DNA of 64,000 bases, from the NCBI GenBank assembly GCA_001725945.1, contig LRMT01000020.1:43260-107259 (forward strand), given 5' to 3'. This document shows, one piece after another, positions 41,711 to 50,877 of the stretch (positions within the stretch are counted from its first letter, which is position 1; each line of letters begins with the position of its first letter). The notes beneath the pieces were generated by a model. It was not told the DNA's origin. It did no database searches and saw only the letters and a list, made by a program, of their open reading frames with translations. Source of the DNA: Cupriavidus sp. UYMMa02A (GTDB lineage Bacteria > Pseudomonadota > Gammaproteobacteria > Burkholderiales > Burkholderiaceae). The position numbers were made by a program, and so were the translations under genes.

Positions 41711-41836
41711 CTCCCCTCTCCCGCGCAGTGGGAGAGGGGTTGGGGGAGAGGGCAAGCGTCTCCACGAAGCGCAGCGCATCGTCTTGCAGGCGCCGGCCCT
41801 CTCCCCCCGCCCCTCTCCCGCAAGCGGGAGAGGGGA
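41711..41836. repeat. Two CCCCTCTCCC palindromes (REP-like)
   Basis: Palindrome 1 at about 41715-41740 (CCCCTCTCCCGCGCAGTGGG then AGAGGGG). Palindrome 2 at about 41812-41836 (CCCCTCTCCCGCAAGCGGGA then GAGGGG). Both sit between the permease stop and the convergent hydroxybutyrate locus. They share a core with the hairpin at 3096-3135. They resemble dispersed intergenic palindromes of Cupriavidus-type genomes and may also terminate transcription. Confidence 0.7.
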
Positions 41837-41859
41837 GAAAACCGCTAGCGACTTCGACC

Positions 41860-42028
41860 TTACTGCGCCGTCGAGCCTCCGTCAGCAACCCAGGTAGCCC
41901 CTCGCACCTCAGCCGCCATTGGCGAGCACAACATCAGCGCCAGGCCACCCAACTGCTCGGGCGTAACGATCTGACCAGACGGCTGTGGAGCCGGTCACGA
42001 GCGCGGTCTTTCCGTTCAGGGTAGTCAT
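41860..42028 (-). pseudogene. 3-hydroxybutyrate dehydrogenase (SDR) remnant with large internal deletion
   Basis: The minus strand reads ATG 42028, MTTLNGKTALVTGST, the start of an SDR nucleotide-binding domain. It jumps directly, with a frame change, to SGQIVTPEQLGGLALMLCSP then MAAEVRGATWVADGGSTAQ and a stop at 41860, the C-terminus of D-3-hydroxybutyrate dehydrogenases. About 200 residues, including the catalytic Ser-Tyr-Lys, are missing. It lies 41 bp downstream of the GntP permease, where an intact bdh gene would be expected. Either a true deletion or a collapsed assembly. Confidence 0.8.
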
Positions 42029-42069
42029 GGCAATGCGGCTTCAGAAATTGCGGGAAGCGGTCAGAGCGA

Positions 42070-43461
42070 TCAGACCAGGCCGGTCGTGTAGTAGACCAGG
42101 ATGACGAAGAACACCGCCAGCGTCTTGATCATGGTGACGGCGAAGATGTCGCGGTACGACTCGCGGTGCGTAAGGCCGGTCACGGCCAGCAGCGTAATCA
42201 CGGCGCCGTTGTGCGGCAGCGTGTCCATGCCGCCGCTGGCCATCGATACCACGCGGTGGAGCACTTCCATCGGGATGCCGGCCGCCTGCGCACCCTGGAT
42301 GAACGTATCCCCCATGGCCGCGAGCGCAATGCTCATGCCGCCGGACGCGGAGCCGGTAATGCCGGCCAGCGCGCTCACGGAAACCGCCGCGTTGACGAGC
42401 GGATTCGGGATGCTGCGCAGCGCGTCGCCCACCACCAGGAAGCCCGGCAGCGCAGCGATCACGCCGCCGAAGCCGTATTCCGAAGCGGTGTTCATGGCCG
42501 CCAGCAGTGCGCCGCCCACCGCGGCCTTGCTGCCTTCGGCAAAGCGCTGGCGCACTGTGCCGAACGCGGTCACGACCACAAGCAGGATACCCATCAGCAG
42601 CGCGCCTTCCACGGCCCAGATCGCGACCACCGAGGCGACCGGCACGGTTACCGGCTTGGCCAGACCGGGCAGTTCCAGCGCAGCGGACGCACCGTACCAC
42701 TGCGGGATCATGCGCGTCAGCACAAAGTTGGACACGCCGACCAGCACCAGCGGGGCGACGGCCAGCAGCGGGTTCGGAAGCTGGGCCGTCTCGATCGGCT
42801 CCGGCTCGTTCACCAGCGACGTGCCATAGCCTTCGCCCTTCGCCATGGCGGCGCGACGACGCCATTCCAGGTAGCCCAGGCCGACCGCGATGATGAACAA
42901 TGCACCGGCCACGCCCAGCACGGGCGCCGCCCAGGCGGTGGTCTTGAAGAAGGTGGTCGGGATAATGTTCTGGATCTGCGGCGTACCGGGCAGCGAATCC
43001 ATCGTGAACGAGAACGCACCAAGCGCGATCGCCCCCGGCATCAGCCGCTTTGGAATATTGCTCTGCCGGTAGAGTTCGGCCGCGAACGGGTAGACCGCGA
43101 ACACGACCACGAACAGCGACACGCCGCCATATGTCAGCAGTGCGCATACGGCGACGATCACCGCGTTCGCGCGCGAGCTGCCGATATAGCGGATGGCCGC
43201 CGCCACGATCGAGCGCGAGTAGCCGGACAGCTCGATGACCTTGCCGAACACGGCGCCGAGCAGGAACACAGGGAAATACAGCTTCACGAAACCGACCATC
43301 TTCTCCATGAAGATGCCGGTGAAGGCCGGCGCCACGGCCGACGGCTCAGTCAGCAGCACGGCGCCAAGCGCGGCCAGCGGGGCAAACAGGATGACGCTGT
43401 AGCCGCGATAAGCGGCAAGCATCAGGAAAGCTAGGGCAGCAACGACGATCACAAAGGACAT
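42070..43461 (-). CDS. GntP-family permease, probable D-3-hydroxybutyrate transporter
   Basis: Intact, 463 residues from ATG 43461 (GCGGAGA upstream). Hydrophobic with about 12 helices: MSFVIVVAALAFLMLAAYRG, KLYFPVFLLGAVFGKVIELS, VPVASVVAIWAVEGALLMGI, GITGSASGGMSIALAAMGD and TLPHNGAVITLLAVTGLTHR. The GntP family moves gluconate or hydroxy-acids. Location next to a bdh remnant and a divergent sigma-54 activator fits 3-hydroxybutyrate. Controlled by the promoter at 43588-43603. Confidence 0.85.
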   Translation of the reverse strand: MSFVIVVAALAFLMLAAYRGYSVILFAPLAALGAVLLTEPSAVAPAFTGIFMEKMVGFVKLYFPVFLLGAVFGKVIELSGYSRSIVAAAIRYIGSSRANAVIVAVCALLTYGGVSLFVVVFAVYPFAAELYRQSNIPKRLMPGAIALGAFSFTMDSLPGTPQIQNIIPTTFFKTTAWAAPVLGVAGALFIIAVGLGYLEWRRRAAMAKGEGYGTSLVNEPEPIETAQLPNPLLAVAPLVLVGVSNFVLTRMIPQWYGASAALELPGLAKPVTVPVASVVAIWAVEGALLMGILLVVVTAFGTVRQRFAEGSKAAVGGALLAAMNTASEYGFGGVIAALPGFLVVGDALRSIPNPLVNAAVSVSALAGITGSASGGMSIALAAMGDTFIQGAQAAGIPMEVLHRVVSMASGGMDTLPHNGAVITLLAVTGLTHRESYRDIFAVTMIKTLAVFFVILVYYTTGLV

Positions 43462-43587
43462 GAAGTCTCCGCAAGGATTGTTCTTGGTCTGGGGAAATAT
43501 AGGTCCCGGCGCTTGAGCGCGCCCGGCCACTTACATCTATGGCAGTCCGCACGGCCGGGATCCATGCGTCAGGGAACCGGGTCACAT

Positions 43588-43603
43588 CGCACGGAGCATG
43601 CCA
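43588..43603 (-). promoter_or_regulatory. Sigma-54 promoter of the GntP/bdh operon
   Basis: On the minus strand TGGCATGCTCCGTGCG has the invariant GG and GC spaced by 10 nt, compared with consensus TGGCACG-N4-TTGCW. It faces the GntP gene, giving a leader of about 115 nt. The divergent regulator has the matching sigma-54 activator domain. Confidence 0.7.
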
Positions 43604-43662
43604 ATACTATAAGTGATCGATAAGAACCTTATTGCGATATTCCTGAGCCGTTTGATCCAGCA

Positions 43663-43732
43663 CCGTCTCGTTTTCGAGACGGCATGGAAAATCATTACTG
43701 CATTTCCGCTCGATTATGAGACTATCCGTCTC
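43663..43732. promoter_or_regulatory. Upstream activating dyads for the sigma-54 activator
   Basis: CCGTCTCGTTTTCGAGACGG (43663-43682) is a perfect 8-bp inverted repeat with a 4-nt spacer. GAGAC-tatcc-GTCTC (43718-43732) carries the same GAGAC/GTCTC half-sites. They lie 60-130 bp upstream of the sigma-54 promoter, where enhancer-binding proteins bind. Confidence 0.7.
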
Positions 43733-43741
43733 CCAATCGAG

Positions 43742-45259
43742 ATGCATCATATGGAAACGTTGAGCGAAGCCGGAGACAACGTACTGGGTAACTACGATTC
43801 CGTCGCGCGCCGGGCCATGGAATCGCTGTTCCGCACGTTCGAGAATTTCAGCGAAGGCACGATCGTGGTCGACGTGCACGGCCGCGTGGTGTGGATCAAC
43901 AAGCGTTATGCCGCGCGCTTCGGCTTTGCCGATCCACAGGAAGCGATCGGACTCGATTGCGAACGGGTCATTCCCAACAGCCTGCTGCGCGAGGTAGTGG
44001 CCACCGGCAAGCCGATCCTGCTCGACATCATGGAGGCCGGGCGCGAGCCGATGATCGTGATGCGCCTGCCAATCAAGGACGACGACGGCAATACCGTGGG
44101 CGCGGTGGGCTTCGCGCTGTTCGACGAGCTCAAGGCGCTGACGCCGCTGCTGTCGCACTACACGCGCGCCCGCGATGAGCTGGCCGCCACGCGGCGCACG
44201 CTGGAACAGACGCGCCGCGCCAAGTACACCTTTGCCAGCTTCGTCGGCAACTCGCCGGCGACGCTCGAGGTCAAGCGCCTCGCGCGACGGGCCGCGCAGG
44301 CCGATGCGCCGGTGCTGCTGCTGGGCGAAACCGGCACGGGCAAGGAACTGCTCGCTCACGCGATTCACGCCGCCTCGTTGCGCGCCGACCGGCCACTGGT
44401 CACCGTCAACGTGGCGGCCATTCCGGAGGCGCTGCTCGAAGTCGAGTTCTTCGGCGCGGCGCCGGGCGCCTACACCGGTGCGGAACGCAAGGGGCGTGTC
44501 GGCAAGTTCGAGCTCGCCGACGGCGGCACGCTGTTCCTCGACGAGATCGGGGACATGCCGATCTCGCTGCAGAGCAAGTTGCTGCGGGCGCTGCAGGACA
44601 AGGAGATCGAGCCGATCGGCTCGAACCGCATCATTCGATCGGACGTGCGCATCATCGCTGCCACCTCGGCCGACCTGCCCGCGCTGGTGGAGGAAGGCAG
44701 GTTCCGCGCGGACCTCTACTACCGGCTCACGTCGTGCCGATCTGCGTGCCGCCGCTGCGCCAGCGCCAGGCGGACCTGCTGCCGCTTGCCTACGCAATGC
44801 TTGAGGAAATCTGCACGCGTACGGAACGCGACGCGCCCGTGCTGTCGGACTGCGCACTGCGTTTGCTCGGCGAACACGACTGGCCCGGCAACGTCCGCGA
44901 ATTGCGCAACACACTCGAGCGCCTGGTGATGATGCACGATGGCGGCGCGGTCGATGCATCGATGCTGGCCCCGCTGCTTGGCCGGCGCGCGGTCACGGCT
45001 CCGGCCGCTGCGCCCGTGGCAGCTCCGCTGCCCACGCAGACGCATACACCAGTGCAAGTACCGCCACCGGATCCGCTCGGGTACGCGCAGGCGATGGCGC
45101 AGTATGAAGCCGCATACCTGTCACAGGCCCTGGCCGCGAGCCATGGCAACGTGCTGCGCGCGGCCAGGGCCATCGGCATCAGCCGCGCGGCGTCTACAAG
45201 AAGCTGGTGGCGCACCGCGCGCCGGCCGAATGGCGCCGGCCGGCATGTCGGAGACCTGA
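43742..45259 (+). CDS. Sigma-54-dependent transcriptional activator (two or more frameshifts)
   Basis: About 500 residues. I choose ATG 43742 (or 43751) over the GTG at 43613, because the dyads lie between them and the sequence before 43742 is less GC-rich. PAS domain (about residues 20-110), then the AAA+ core: GETGTGKE (Walker A), PGAYTGAE (GAFTGA loop with Tyr for Phe), [12 protein letters not shown] (Walker B), then after one restored A near 44729 [40 protein letters not shown]. The C-terminal Fis-type HTH ([20 protein letters not shown]) is reached after another G near 45190. Its exact end is uncertain. Probably activates the GntP/bdh operon in response to a hydroxy-acid. Confidence 0.85.
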
Positions 45260-45265
45260 GCGCAG

Positions 45266-46514
45266 TCAGTGGACCGGATGGCTCGCGGCGATGGTCTGGC
45301 CGATCATCGTCGCCGTGGCGGCGGACAGCGTCCAGCCAGGTGCCCGTGGCCCGTGTTGTAGAACACGCGCGCGGCACGGCCACGTGAGACGCGCGGCATC
45401 ATGTCGGGCATCATCGGCCGCAGGCCCGCCCATGGCACCGCGCGCGAGGTCTCGATATCGAAATTGCGCCGCACCCATGACACCAGAGGCGCAATGCGGT
45501 CAGCGCGAATATCGCGGTTGTGGCCGTTGAACTCCGCGGTGCCGGCCACGCGGAAGCGGTCGGCACCGAGCCGGCTGGTCACGATCTTGGCGCTCTCATC
45601 GAGCAGGCTGACGTACGGCGCGTTCTTCACGCTGCATTCGTCATCGAGATGCACAGTAATCGAGTAGCCCTTGACCGGATAGACATTGAGCCGGTCACCC
45701 AGCATCGCGGCGATATGGCGGCTGCCCACGCCGGCGCACACCACAACCGCCGTGCCGGCGATCTCACGCTCGCCGCCATCCTGCCCCGCAGCCACGGCGG
45801 CTTCCGACGCAGCTACGCGCATCGTCACACCATCCGCGCGTTGGTCCACGGCCTTCACATCGACGCCATGCACAAAGCTCACGCCGAGCCGCTCGCACGC
45901 ACGAGCAAGACCACGCGTGAACTTGTGGATGTCGCCGGTGGAATCGGACGGCGTGTAATAGCCGCCGTAGTAGCTGCCCTGCAGCGTAGGCTCGATCGCG
46001 CGGATCTCTTCCGGCGTGACGGCATGGCGATCCAGTCCGCCCTCCACCAGCATCCGGTTGGTGCGGCCCGCAGCCTCGAAGCTCGGGCAGTCATGATAGA
46101 CGTGCAGGATGCCGCGGCGCTCGAGGTCGAAGTCGATCTGCTCGCGCTCGGCCATCTCGAACAGGTGTTCGCGCGCGGCAATGGCCAGACGCGTGGTCTC
46201 GATGGTGTTGGCGCGGTAACTGCGCAGGTGGCCGACGAATTCGCCTAGCCACGAGTACTTGTGCCACGACGGACGCGGATTGAGCAACAGCGGCGCGTCG
46301 CGCCGCATCATCCATTTCAGGCCCTTGAGCAGCGTGCCGGCGTTGTTCCAGACCTCCGCGTTGCACGCGGAAAGCTGGCCGCCGTTGGCGAACGAAGTTC
46401 CATCGCCGGATAGTGGTGACGGTCCAGCACGGTAACGCGATAGCCCTGTTTCGCGAGGGTATAGGCGGTCGTGACGCCGGTAATGCCGGCGCCGATGACG
46501 AGCATGTGAGACAT
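45266..46514 (-). CDS. DadA-type D-amino acid dehydrogenase / FAD oxidoreductase (two frameshifts)
   Basis: About 417 residues. ATG 46514 with CAGGAC upstream. The FAD-binding start is MLVIGAGITGVTTAYTLAKQ. After restoring an A near 46403: TSFANGGQLSACNAEVWNNA and RPSWHKYSWLGEFVGHLRSY, typical of DadA. A second missing G near 45340 displaces the end (LGWTLSAATATMIGQTIAAS). The enzyme oxidises D-amino acids or glycine-like amines with FAD. A tandem glycine riboswitch lies in its leader, suggesting glycine or a glycine-related role. Confidence 0.87.
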
Positions 46515-46563
46515 GACAGATTGTCCTGAAGCAAGGATGAATTTGACCGTTGCCGGTCCCCTG

Positions 46564-46744
46564 CCCCATCTGTCCGTGGTACCTGAGAGCTTGGACATGG
46601 CCATGCCATGCCGTCCCCTTCGGTGGGCGCGTAGCGCCTCTCTCCAGATCTGTACTTGCGACGCCACAGTCCTGTGTGCCTGAGAGTTTCCGGGGCGGTT
46701 GCTCCGTCGGCGCCGGACGCGCCTGGCGGCGTTCCGGTCTCTCC
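46564..46744 (-). ncRNA. Tandem glycine riboswitch (gcvT element) upstream of dadA
   Basis: Read on the minus strand, aptamer 1 runs from GGAGAGACC through GCCGACGGAGCAACC to AACTCTCAGGCACACAGGAC (46744 to 46669). Aptamer 2 runs from GGAGAGAGGCGC through CACCGAAGGGGACGG to GCTCTCAGGTACCACGGACA (46645 to 46564). Both carry the conserved GGAGAG, CGAAGGGG-like and CTCTCAGG-NA...GGAC blocks. The dadA ATG is 50 nt downstream. I see no terminator hairpin between them, so control may be at translation. Confidence 0.92.
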
Positions 46745-46960
46745 TGCGATGTCGCACGATGCCGGAGGGTGATCCGGCACCGCTTTCTCGGCAGGCCATG
46801 AGCCTGTCCAGTGGCGATGATAGCTTGAAGCGGGTGCGTGCGGGGAGTCGGGTTATCCCCACGAAAGTGGAAGCCGTCAGACGAGTGGCCACCCAGCCGC
46901 CACACGCGGAAAACGTGCGTTGCCCGTCGCCCATCGACGCACGCGGCAACCCCCACTAAC

Positions 46961-48304
46961 TCAGATCACACCCTGCGCCAGCATCGCATCCGCCACCTTC
47001 ACGAAGCCCGCAATATTCGCCCCTTCGACATAGTTCACGTATCCCCCATCCTTCTGCCCATGGTGAATGCAGTTCTGGTGGATATCCTTCATGATCGCGT
47101 GCAGCTTCTCGTCAACCTCGGCATGGTGCCAGGACAAGCGCATCGCGTTCTGCGACATCTCCAGACCCGACGTGGCCACGCCGCCGGCGTTGCTGGCCTT
47201 GCCCGGCGCATAGAGGATCTTCGCGTCGACGAAGCGGTCCACGGCCTCGAGCGTCGAAGGCATGTTCGCGCCTTCGGCCACGCAGACCACACCATTGCCG
47301 AGCAGGGTCTCGGCGTCGTTGCCGTCGAGTTCGTTCTGCGTCGCGCACGGCAGCGCCACATCGGCGGGCACATGCCACGGCGTGCGGCCAGCCTCGAAGG
47401 TCATGCCCTGGCGAGCGGCAAAGTCGGACAGGCGGCCACGCTCTTCGTTCTTGAACGCCATCACTTCGGCAAGCTGTTCGGTGGTCATGCCCTGCGGGTA
47501 GTGCAGCACGCCGCCGGAGTCGGACAGCGTCAGCACCTTGGCGCCCAGCTCGATGGCCTTCTCGGCCGCGTATTGCGCCACGTTGCCCGAGCCGGAGATC
47601 AGCACGCGCAGGCCGTCGAAGCCCATGCCGCGGCGATGGAGCATTTCCTGCGCAAAATACACGGTGCCGTAGCCGGTGGCTTCGGGGCGCATCAGGCTGC
47701 CGCCGTAGGCGAGGCCCTTCCCGGTGAACACACAAGCGGACTGGTTCGACAGCTTCTTCATCATGCCGGCCATGAAGCCGACCTCGCGCGCGCCCACGCC
47801 GATGTCGCCAGCCGGGATATCGGTGTCCGGGCCAAGGTGGCGGAACAGCTCGGTGACCAGCGCCTGGCAGAAGCGCATCACTTCAGCGTCCGACTTGCCC
47901 TTCGGGTCGAAGTCCGAGCCGCCCTTGCCACCGCCCATCGGCAGCGTGGTCAATGCATTCTTGAAAGTCTGCTCGAAACCGAGGAACTTCAGCACCGACA
48001 GGTTTACCGTCGGGTGGAAGCGCATGCCGCCCTTGAACGGGCCGATGGCCGAGCTGTGCTGCACGCGGAACGCGCGGTTGACCTGCACGCGGTTCTGGTC
48101 GTCGGTCCAGGCCACGCGGAACTGGATCACGCGCTCGGGTTCAACGAGGCGTTCAAGCAGCGCCTGGTCCGCATAGCGCGGGTGACGCTCGACAAACGGC
48201 CAAAGCGTCATCATGACTTCCTTCACGGCCTGGAGAAACTCAGGTTGACCGGGGTCGCGCCGGGCTACGCCGGCCAGGAATGCGTCGAGGGAGGGAGAAT
48301 TCAC
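46961..48304 (-). CDS. gdhA: Glutamate dehydrogenase (NADP-type)
   Basis: Intact, 447 residues from GTG 48304 (the frame is open to 48463, but 447 is the family length). Blocks: FRVAWTDDQNRVQVNRAFRV, GPFKGGMRFHPTVNLSVLKF, LPMGGGKGGSDFDPKGKSDA (catalytic Lys in GGGKGG), VLISGSGNVAQYAAEKAIEL (dinucleotide fold), PCATQNELDGNDAETLL, EGANMPSTLEA. It catalyses 2-oxoglutarate plus ammonia to glutamate. Hexameric family I. A perfect dyad lies upstream (48411-48445). Confidence 0.95.
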   Translation of the reverse strand: MNSPSLDAFLAGVARRDPGQPEFLQAVKEVMMTLWPFVERHPRYADQALLERLVEPERVIQFRVAWTDDQNRVQVNRAFRVQHSSAIGPFKGGMRFHPTVNLSVLKFLGFEQTFKNALTTLPMGGGKGGSDFDPKGKSDAEVMRFCQALVTELFRHLGPDTDIPAGDIGVGAREVGFMAGMMKKLSNQSACVFTGKGLAYGGSLMRPEATGYGTVYFAQEMLHRRGMGFDGLRVLISGSGNVAQYAAEKAIELGAKVLTLSDSGGVLHYPQGMTTEQLAEVMAFKNEERGRLSDFAARQGMTFEAGRTPWHVPADVALPCATQNELDGNDAETLLGNGVVCVAEGANMPSTLEAVDRFVDAKILYAPGKASNAGGVATSGLEMSQNAMRLSWHHAEVDEKLHAIMKDIHQNCIHHGQKDGGYVNYVEGANIAGFVKVADAMLAQGVI

Positions 48305-48410
48305 GGGATGTCTCTGCTGTGCTGGAAAGAGCGGCCGCGCCGGATGCGTGCCGACTTGCGTGCCGTAAGCATTGCGCGTGACCTGCGGAACAGGCCCGGG
48401 CGGCGCAATT

Positions 48411-48445
48411 GTTAATACATTGAGAACCGCGACGAATGTATTAAC
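48411..48445. promoter_or_regulatory. Perfect 11-bp dyad upstream of gdhA
   Basis: GTTAATACATT (48411-48421) and its exact inverted copy (48435-48445) are separated by 13 nt, so half-site centres are 24 bp apart. It lies 107-141 bp before the gdhA start. An operator for an unidentified regulator, or a promoter-spanning loop. Confidence 0.7.
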
Positions 48446-48528
48446 GAGGCAACACTTTACCACTCCGTGGCAACGCCTCGACAGTCACAACTGCTGTGCC
48501 CCCTCCGGATGCGACCCGGAAATCGCGG

Positions 48529-49284
48529 TCATGCGATCAGCAGCTTCGGACCAGCCTGCCGCAGCGCCTCCGCCAGCGTCGGTTCCGGCGCCATGTCGGT
48601 GACCAGCCAGGCGGCCTGATCGAAGTGGCGGATGGTCACGCCGGTGTTGCGGCCAAACTTCGTGTAATCGGCCACCACGCAGGCAACGTCGGCTGCGAGC
48701 AGCATGCGGCTGCGCAGTTCGGCCGCGCCGCGCGAAAAATCACAGATCTCGCCACGGGGGGTGACACCGCCGATGCCGATGAAGGCGAAGTCGGCGTGAT
48801 AGCGCGAGACCTGCTCGATGGCGTCCCACCCGTGGGTGGCATCCTCGTTCTCCTGCAATTCCCCACCGAGCACGATCACGCGATTGCCGTTGCGCCGCCC
48901 GAGCAGCAGCGCGATCGACAGGTCGTTGGTATAGACCAGCAGATTGTGATGGCCCTGCAGCGCCTGTGCCACGGCGTGTGTGGTAGTGCCGTAATCGAGG
49001 ATCAGCGATGCGCCGTCCGGCACCAGCTCCGCTGCACGCTGGCCGATGGCGCGCTTGCCCTCGGCGTTGATCGCGGCACGGGTCTGGGTGTCAGGCTCGG
49101 TACGGTCCGGGGCCAGCGCGCCGCCGTGCGTAAGCACCAGCAGGCCGCGCTCGGCCAGCACATTGAGGTCGCGCCGGATGGTCTCGCGCGAGACGCCGAG
49201 TTCCGCCACCAGCGCGCTGATGGCCAGCGCACCGGTCACGGCAAGCTGGTTGAGGATGAATTTCTGCCGCTGTTCGGCCAGCAC
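48529..49284 (-). CDS. DeoR-family transcriptional regulator
   Basis: Intact, about 251 residues from GTG 49284 (GGAG upstream), the typical DeoR start VLAEQRQKFILNQL. HTH: ALVAELGVSRETIRRDLNVL. Sensor: DGASLILDYGTTTHAVAQAL, NRVIVLGGELQENEDATHGW, ADFAFIGIGGVTPRGEICDF, VADYTKFGRNTG, the DeoRC sugar-phosphate-binding pattern. It lies between gdhA and phnY on the same strand. Its target is not evident. Confidence 0.88.
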   Translation of the reverse strand: MLAEQRQKFILNQLAVTGALAISALVAELGVSRETIRRDLNVLAERGLLVLTHGGALAPDRTEPDTQTRAAINAEGKRAIGQRAAELVPDGASLILDYGTTTHAVAQALQGHHNLLVYTNDLSIALLLGRRNGNRVIVLGGELQENEDATHGWDAIEQVSRYHADFAFIGIGGVTPRGEICDFSRGAAELRSRMLLAADVACVVADYTKFGRNTGVTIRHFDQAAWLVTDMAPEPTLAEALRQAGPKLLIA

Positions 49285-49361
49285 ATGGACTCCGGAAGGG
49301 ACGGACAAGTGCGCCGATTCTAGCCGAAGGCTGCCCGGCGGACGTCCGGCAGCGACTTCGT

Positions 49362-50825
49362 TCAGCCCCAGGGCAGCGTGACTGTCTTCAGGTTGGTGAA
49401 GCTCTTGACCGCCTCCTGCACGCCTTCCTTGTAGCCAAGGCCCGAGTCCTTGATGCCCCCGAACGGCGTCAGTTCGATCCGGTAGCCCGGCACTTCCCAC
49501 AGGTTGACGGTGCCAACGTGCAACGCATTGGCGATCTTCGTGAAATCGTCCATGCGGTTGGTACACACGCCCGACGACAGTCCGAACGCCGTGCCATTGG
49601 AAATGCGGATGGCGTCATCCACGTCCCTGAACGTGATGATCGGCGATACCGGACCGAAGGTTTCCTCACGCACCACGGTCATCGACGGATCGACACGATC
49701 GAGCACGGTCGGCGAGTAGCTGGCGCCATTGCGCTGGTTGCCGACCAGCAGCCGTGCGCCCTGTGCAACGGCCTCGTTCACGCGCGCTTCGAACAGCGCT
49801 GCGGCCTGCGCATCGATCACGGTGCCCATGTCGACGCCGCGGTCCATCGGGTTGCCATAGGTCCACGCCCGGGTCTTCTCGACCACGAGTTCGGTGAAAC
49901 GCACGGCCACTGCCTCATGCACGAGCATGCGCTTGACCGCTGTGCAGCGCTGGCCGGAGTTCTTGTAGGAGCCCTGCACGGCCAGGTCGGTGGCGCGGTC
50001 GAGGTCGGCATCATCGAGCACGATCAGCGGATCGTTGCCACCGAGCTCCAGCACCACACGCTTGTAGCCGGCCTTGTTGGCAATGTACTTGCCGATGGAA
50101 ACGCCGCCCGTGAACGTGATCAGGTCGACCAGCGGATGCGTGATGAGCTCGTCGGCAATCTCGCGCGGGTCACCCGTGATCACCTGCAGCATCTGCGGCG
50201 GCAAGCCGGCTTCATACAGCAGGTCGGCCAGGTAATACGCCGACAGCGGCACCTTCTCCGACGGCTTGAGCACCATGCGGTTGTTGGTCGCCACGGAGGG
50301 CGCCACCTTGTGCGCGACCTGGTTCATCGGGTGGTTGAACGGCGTGATGGCGCAGATCGCACCCAGCAGCGGCTCGCGCTGCGTCATCACGCGGCGGCGC
50401 TTGCCGTGCGGCGTGAGGTCGCACGAGAACATCTGGCCATCGTCGCGCAGCGTCTCGGTGGCGGCGAAACCGAGCACGTCGGCCACGCGGCCGATCTCGT
50501 AGATCGAGTCCTTCTTCGACAGGCCGGACTCCAGCGTGATCAGGTCCGATGCCTCTTCCGTGCGCTCGCGCAGCAGCGCGGCGGCGCGATCAAGGATGGC
50601 CGCACGCTCGTAACGGGTCAGCGTCGATCGATAACCGTGCGCAACCTCATAGGCGCGGCGCACATCTTCCACCGTGGCCTTGGGCACGGTGCCGACGAGC
50701 GTGCCGTCATACGGGTTGCGCACTTCGATCACGCGCTCGCGCACGACCTTCTGGCCGTCGATGCGCAGCGCTTCGGCGCGGAACTGGGGGCTGACTGCCT
50801 GGTCGGGGAACTGGGGGGCATTCAT
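49362..50825 (-). CDS. phnY: Phosphonoacetaldehyde dehydrogenase
   Basis: Intact, 487 residues; ATG 50825 with GGAGACC. Aldehyde dehydrogenase blocks: VKPSEK-type region ([20 protein letters not shown]), [60 protein letters not shown] (catalytic Cys), [12 protein letters not shown]. Resembles PhnY-type enzymes, which convert phosphonoacetaldehyde to phosphonoacetate. The phnW gene across the regulator supplies the aldehyde from 2-aminoethylphosphonate. No phnA (phosphonoacetate hydrolase) or phnX is in the window. Confidence 0.85.
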   Translation of the reverse strand: MNAPQFPDQAVSPQFRAEALRIDGQKVVRERVIEVRNPYDGTLVGTVPKATVEDVRRAYEVAHGYRSTLTRYERAAILDRAAALLRERTEEASDLITLESGLSKKDSIYEIGRVADVLGFAATETLRDDGQMFSCDLTPHGKRRRVMTQREPLLGAICAITPFNHPMNQVAHKVAPSVATNNRMVLKPSEKVPLSAYYLADLLYEAGLPPQMLQVITGDPREIADELITHPLVDLITFTGGVSIGKYIANKAGYKRVVLELGGNDPLIVLDDADLDRATDLAVQGSYKNSGQRCTAVKRMLVHEAVAVRFTELVVEKTRAWTYGNPMDRGVDMGTVIDAQAAALFEARVNEAVAQGARLLVGNQRNGASYSPTVLDRVDPSMTVVREETFGPVSPIITFRDVDDAIRISNGTAFGLSSGVCTNRMDDFTKIANALHVGTVNLWEVPGYRIELTPFGGIKDSGLGYKEGVQEAVKSFTNLKTVTLPWG

Positions 50826-50877
50826 GGTCGGTCTCCGGATTGCGTTCACAGGATGGGCGGCTCAGTGCAGATGGTTG

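Noticed and set aside
43613..43741. GTG 43613 as start of the sigma-54 activator
   Set aside because: The extra 43 codons are less GC-rich, contain the enhancer dyads and add nothing seen in the family.
43607..44959. 450-codon ORF on the minus strand over the sigma-54 activator
   Set aside because: It is antisense to a clear AAA+ protein and has no recognisable motif; high GC leaves long shadow frames open.
46838..48415. 525-codon rightward ORF over gdhA
   Set aside because: Antisense to intact glutamate dehydrogenase.
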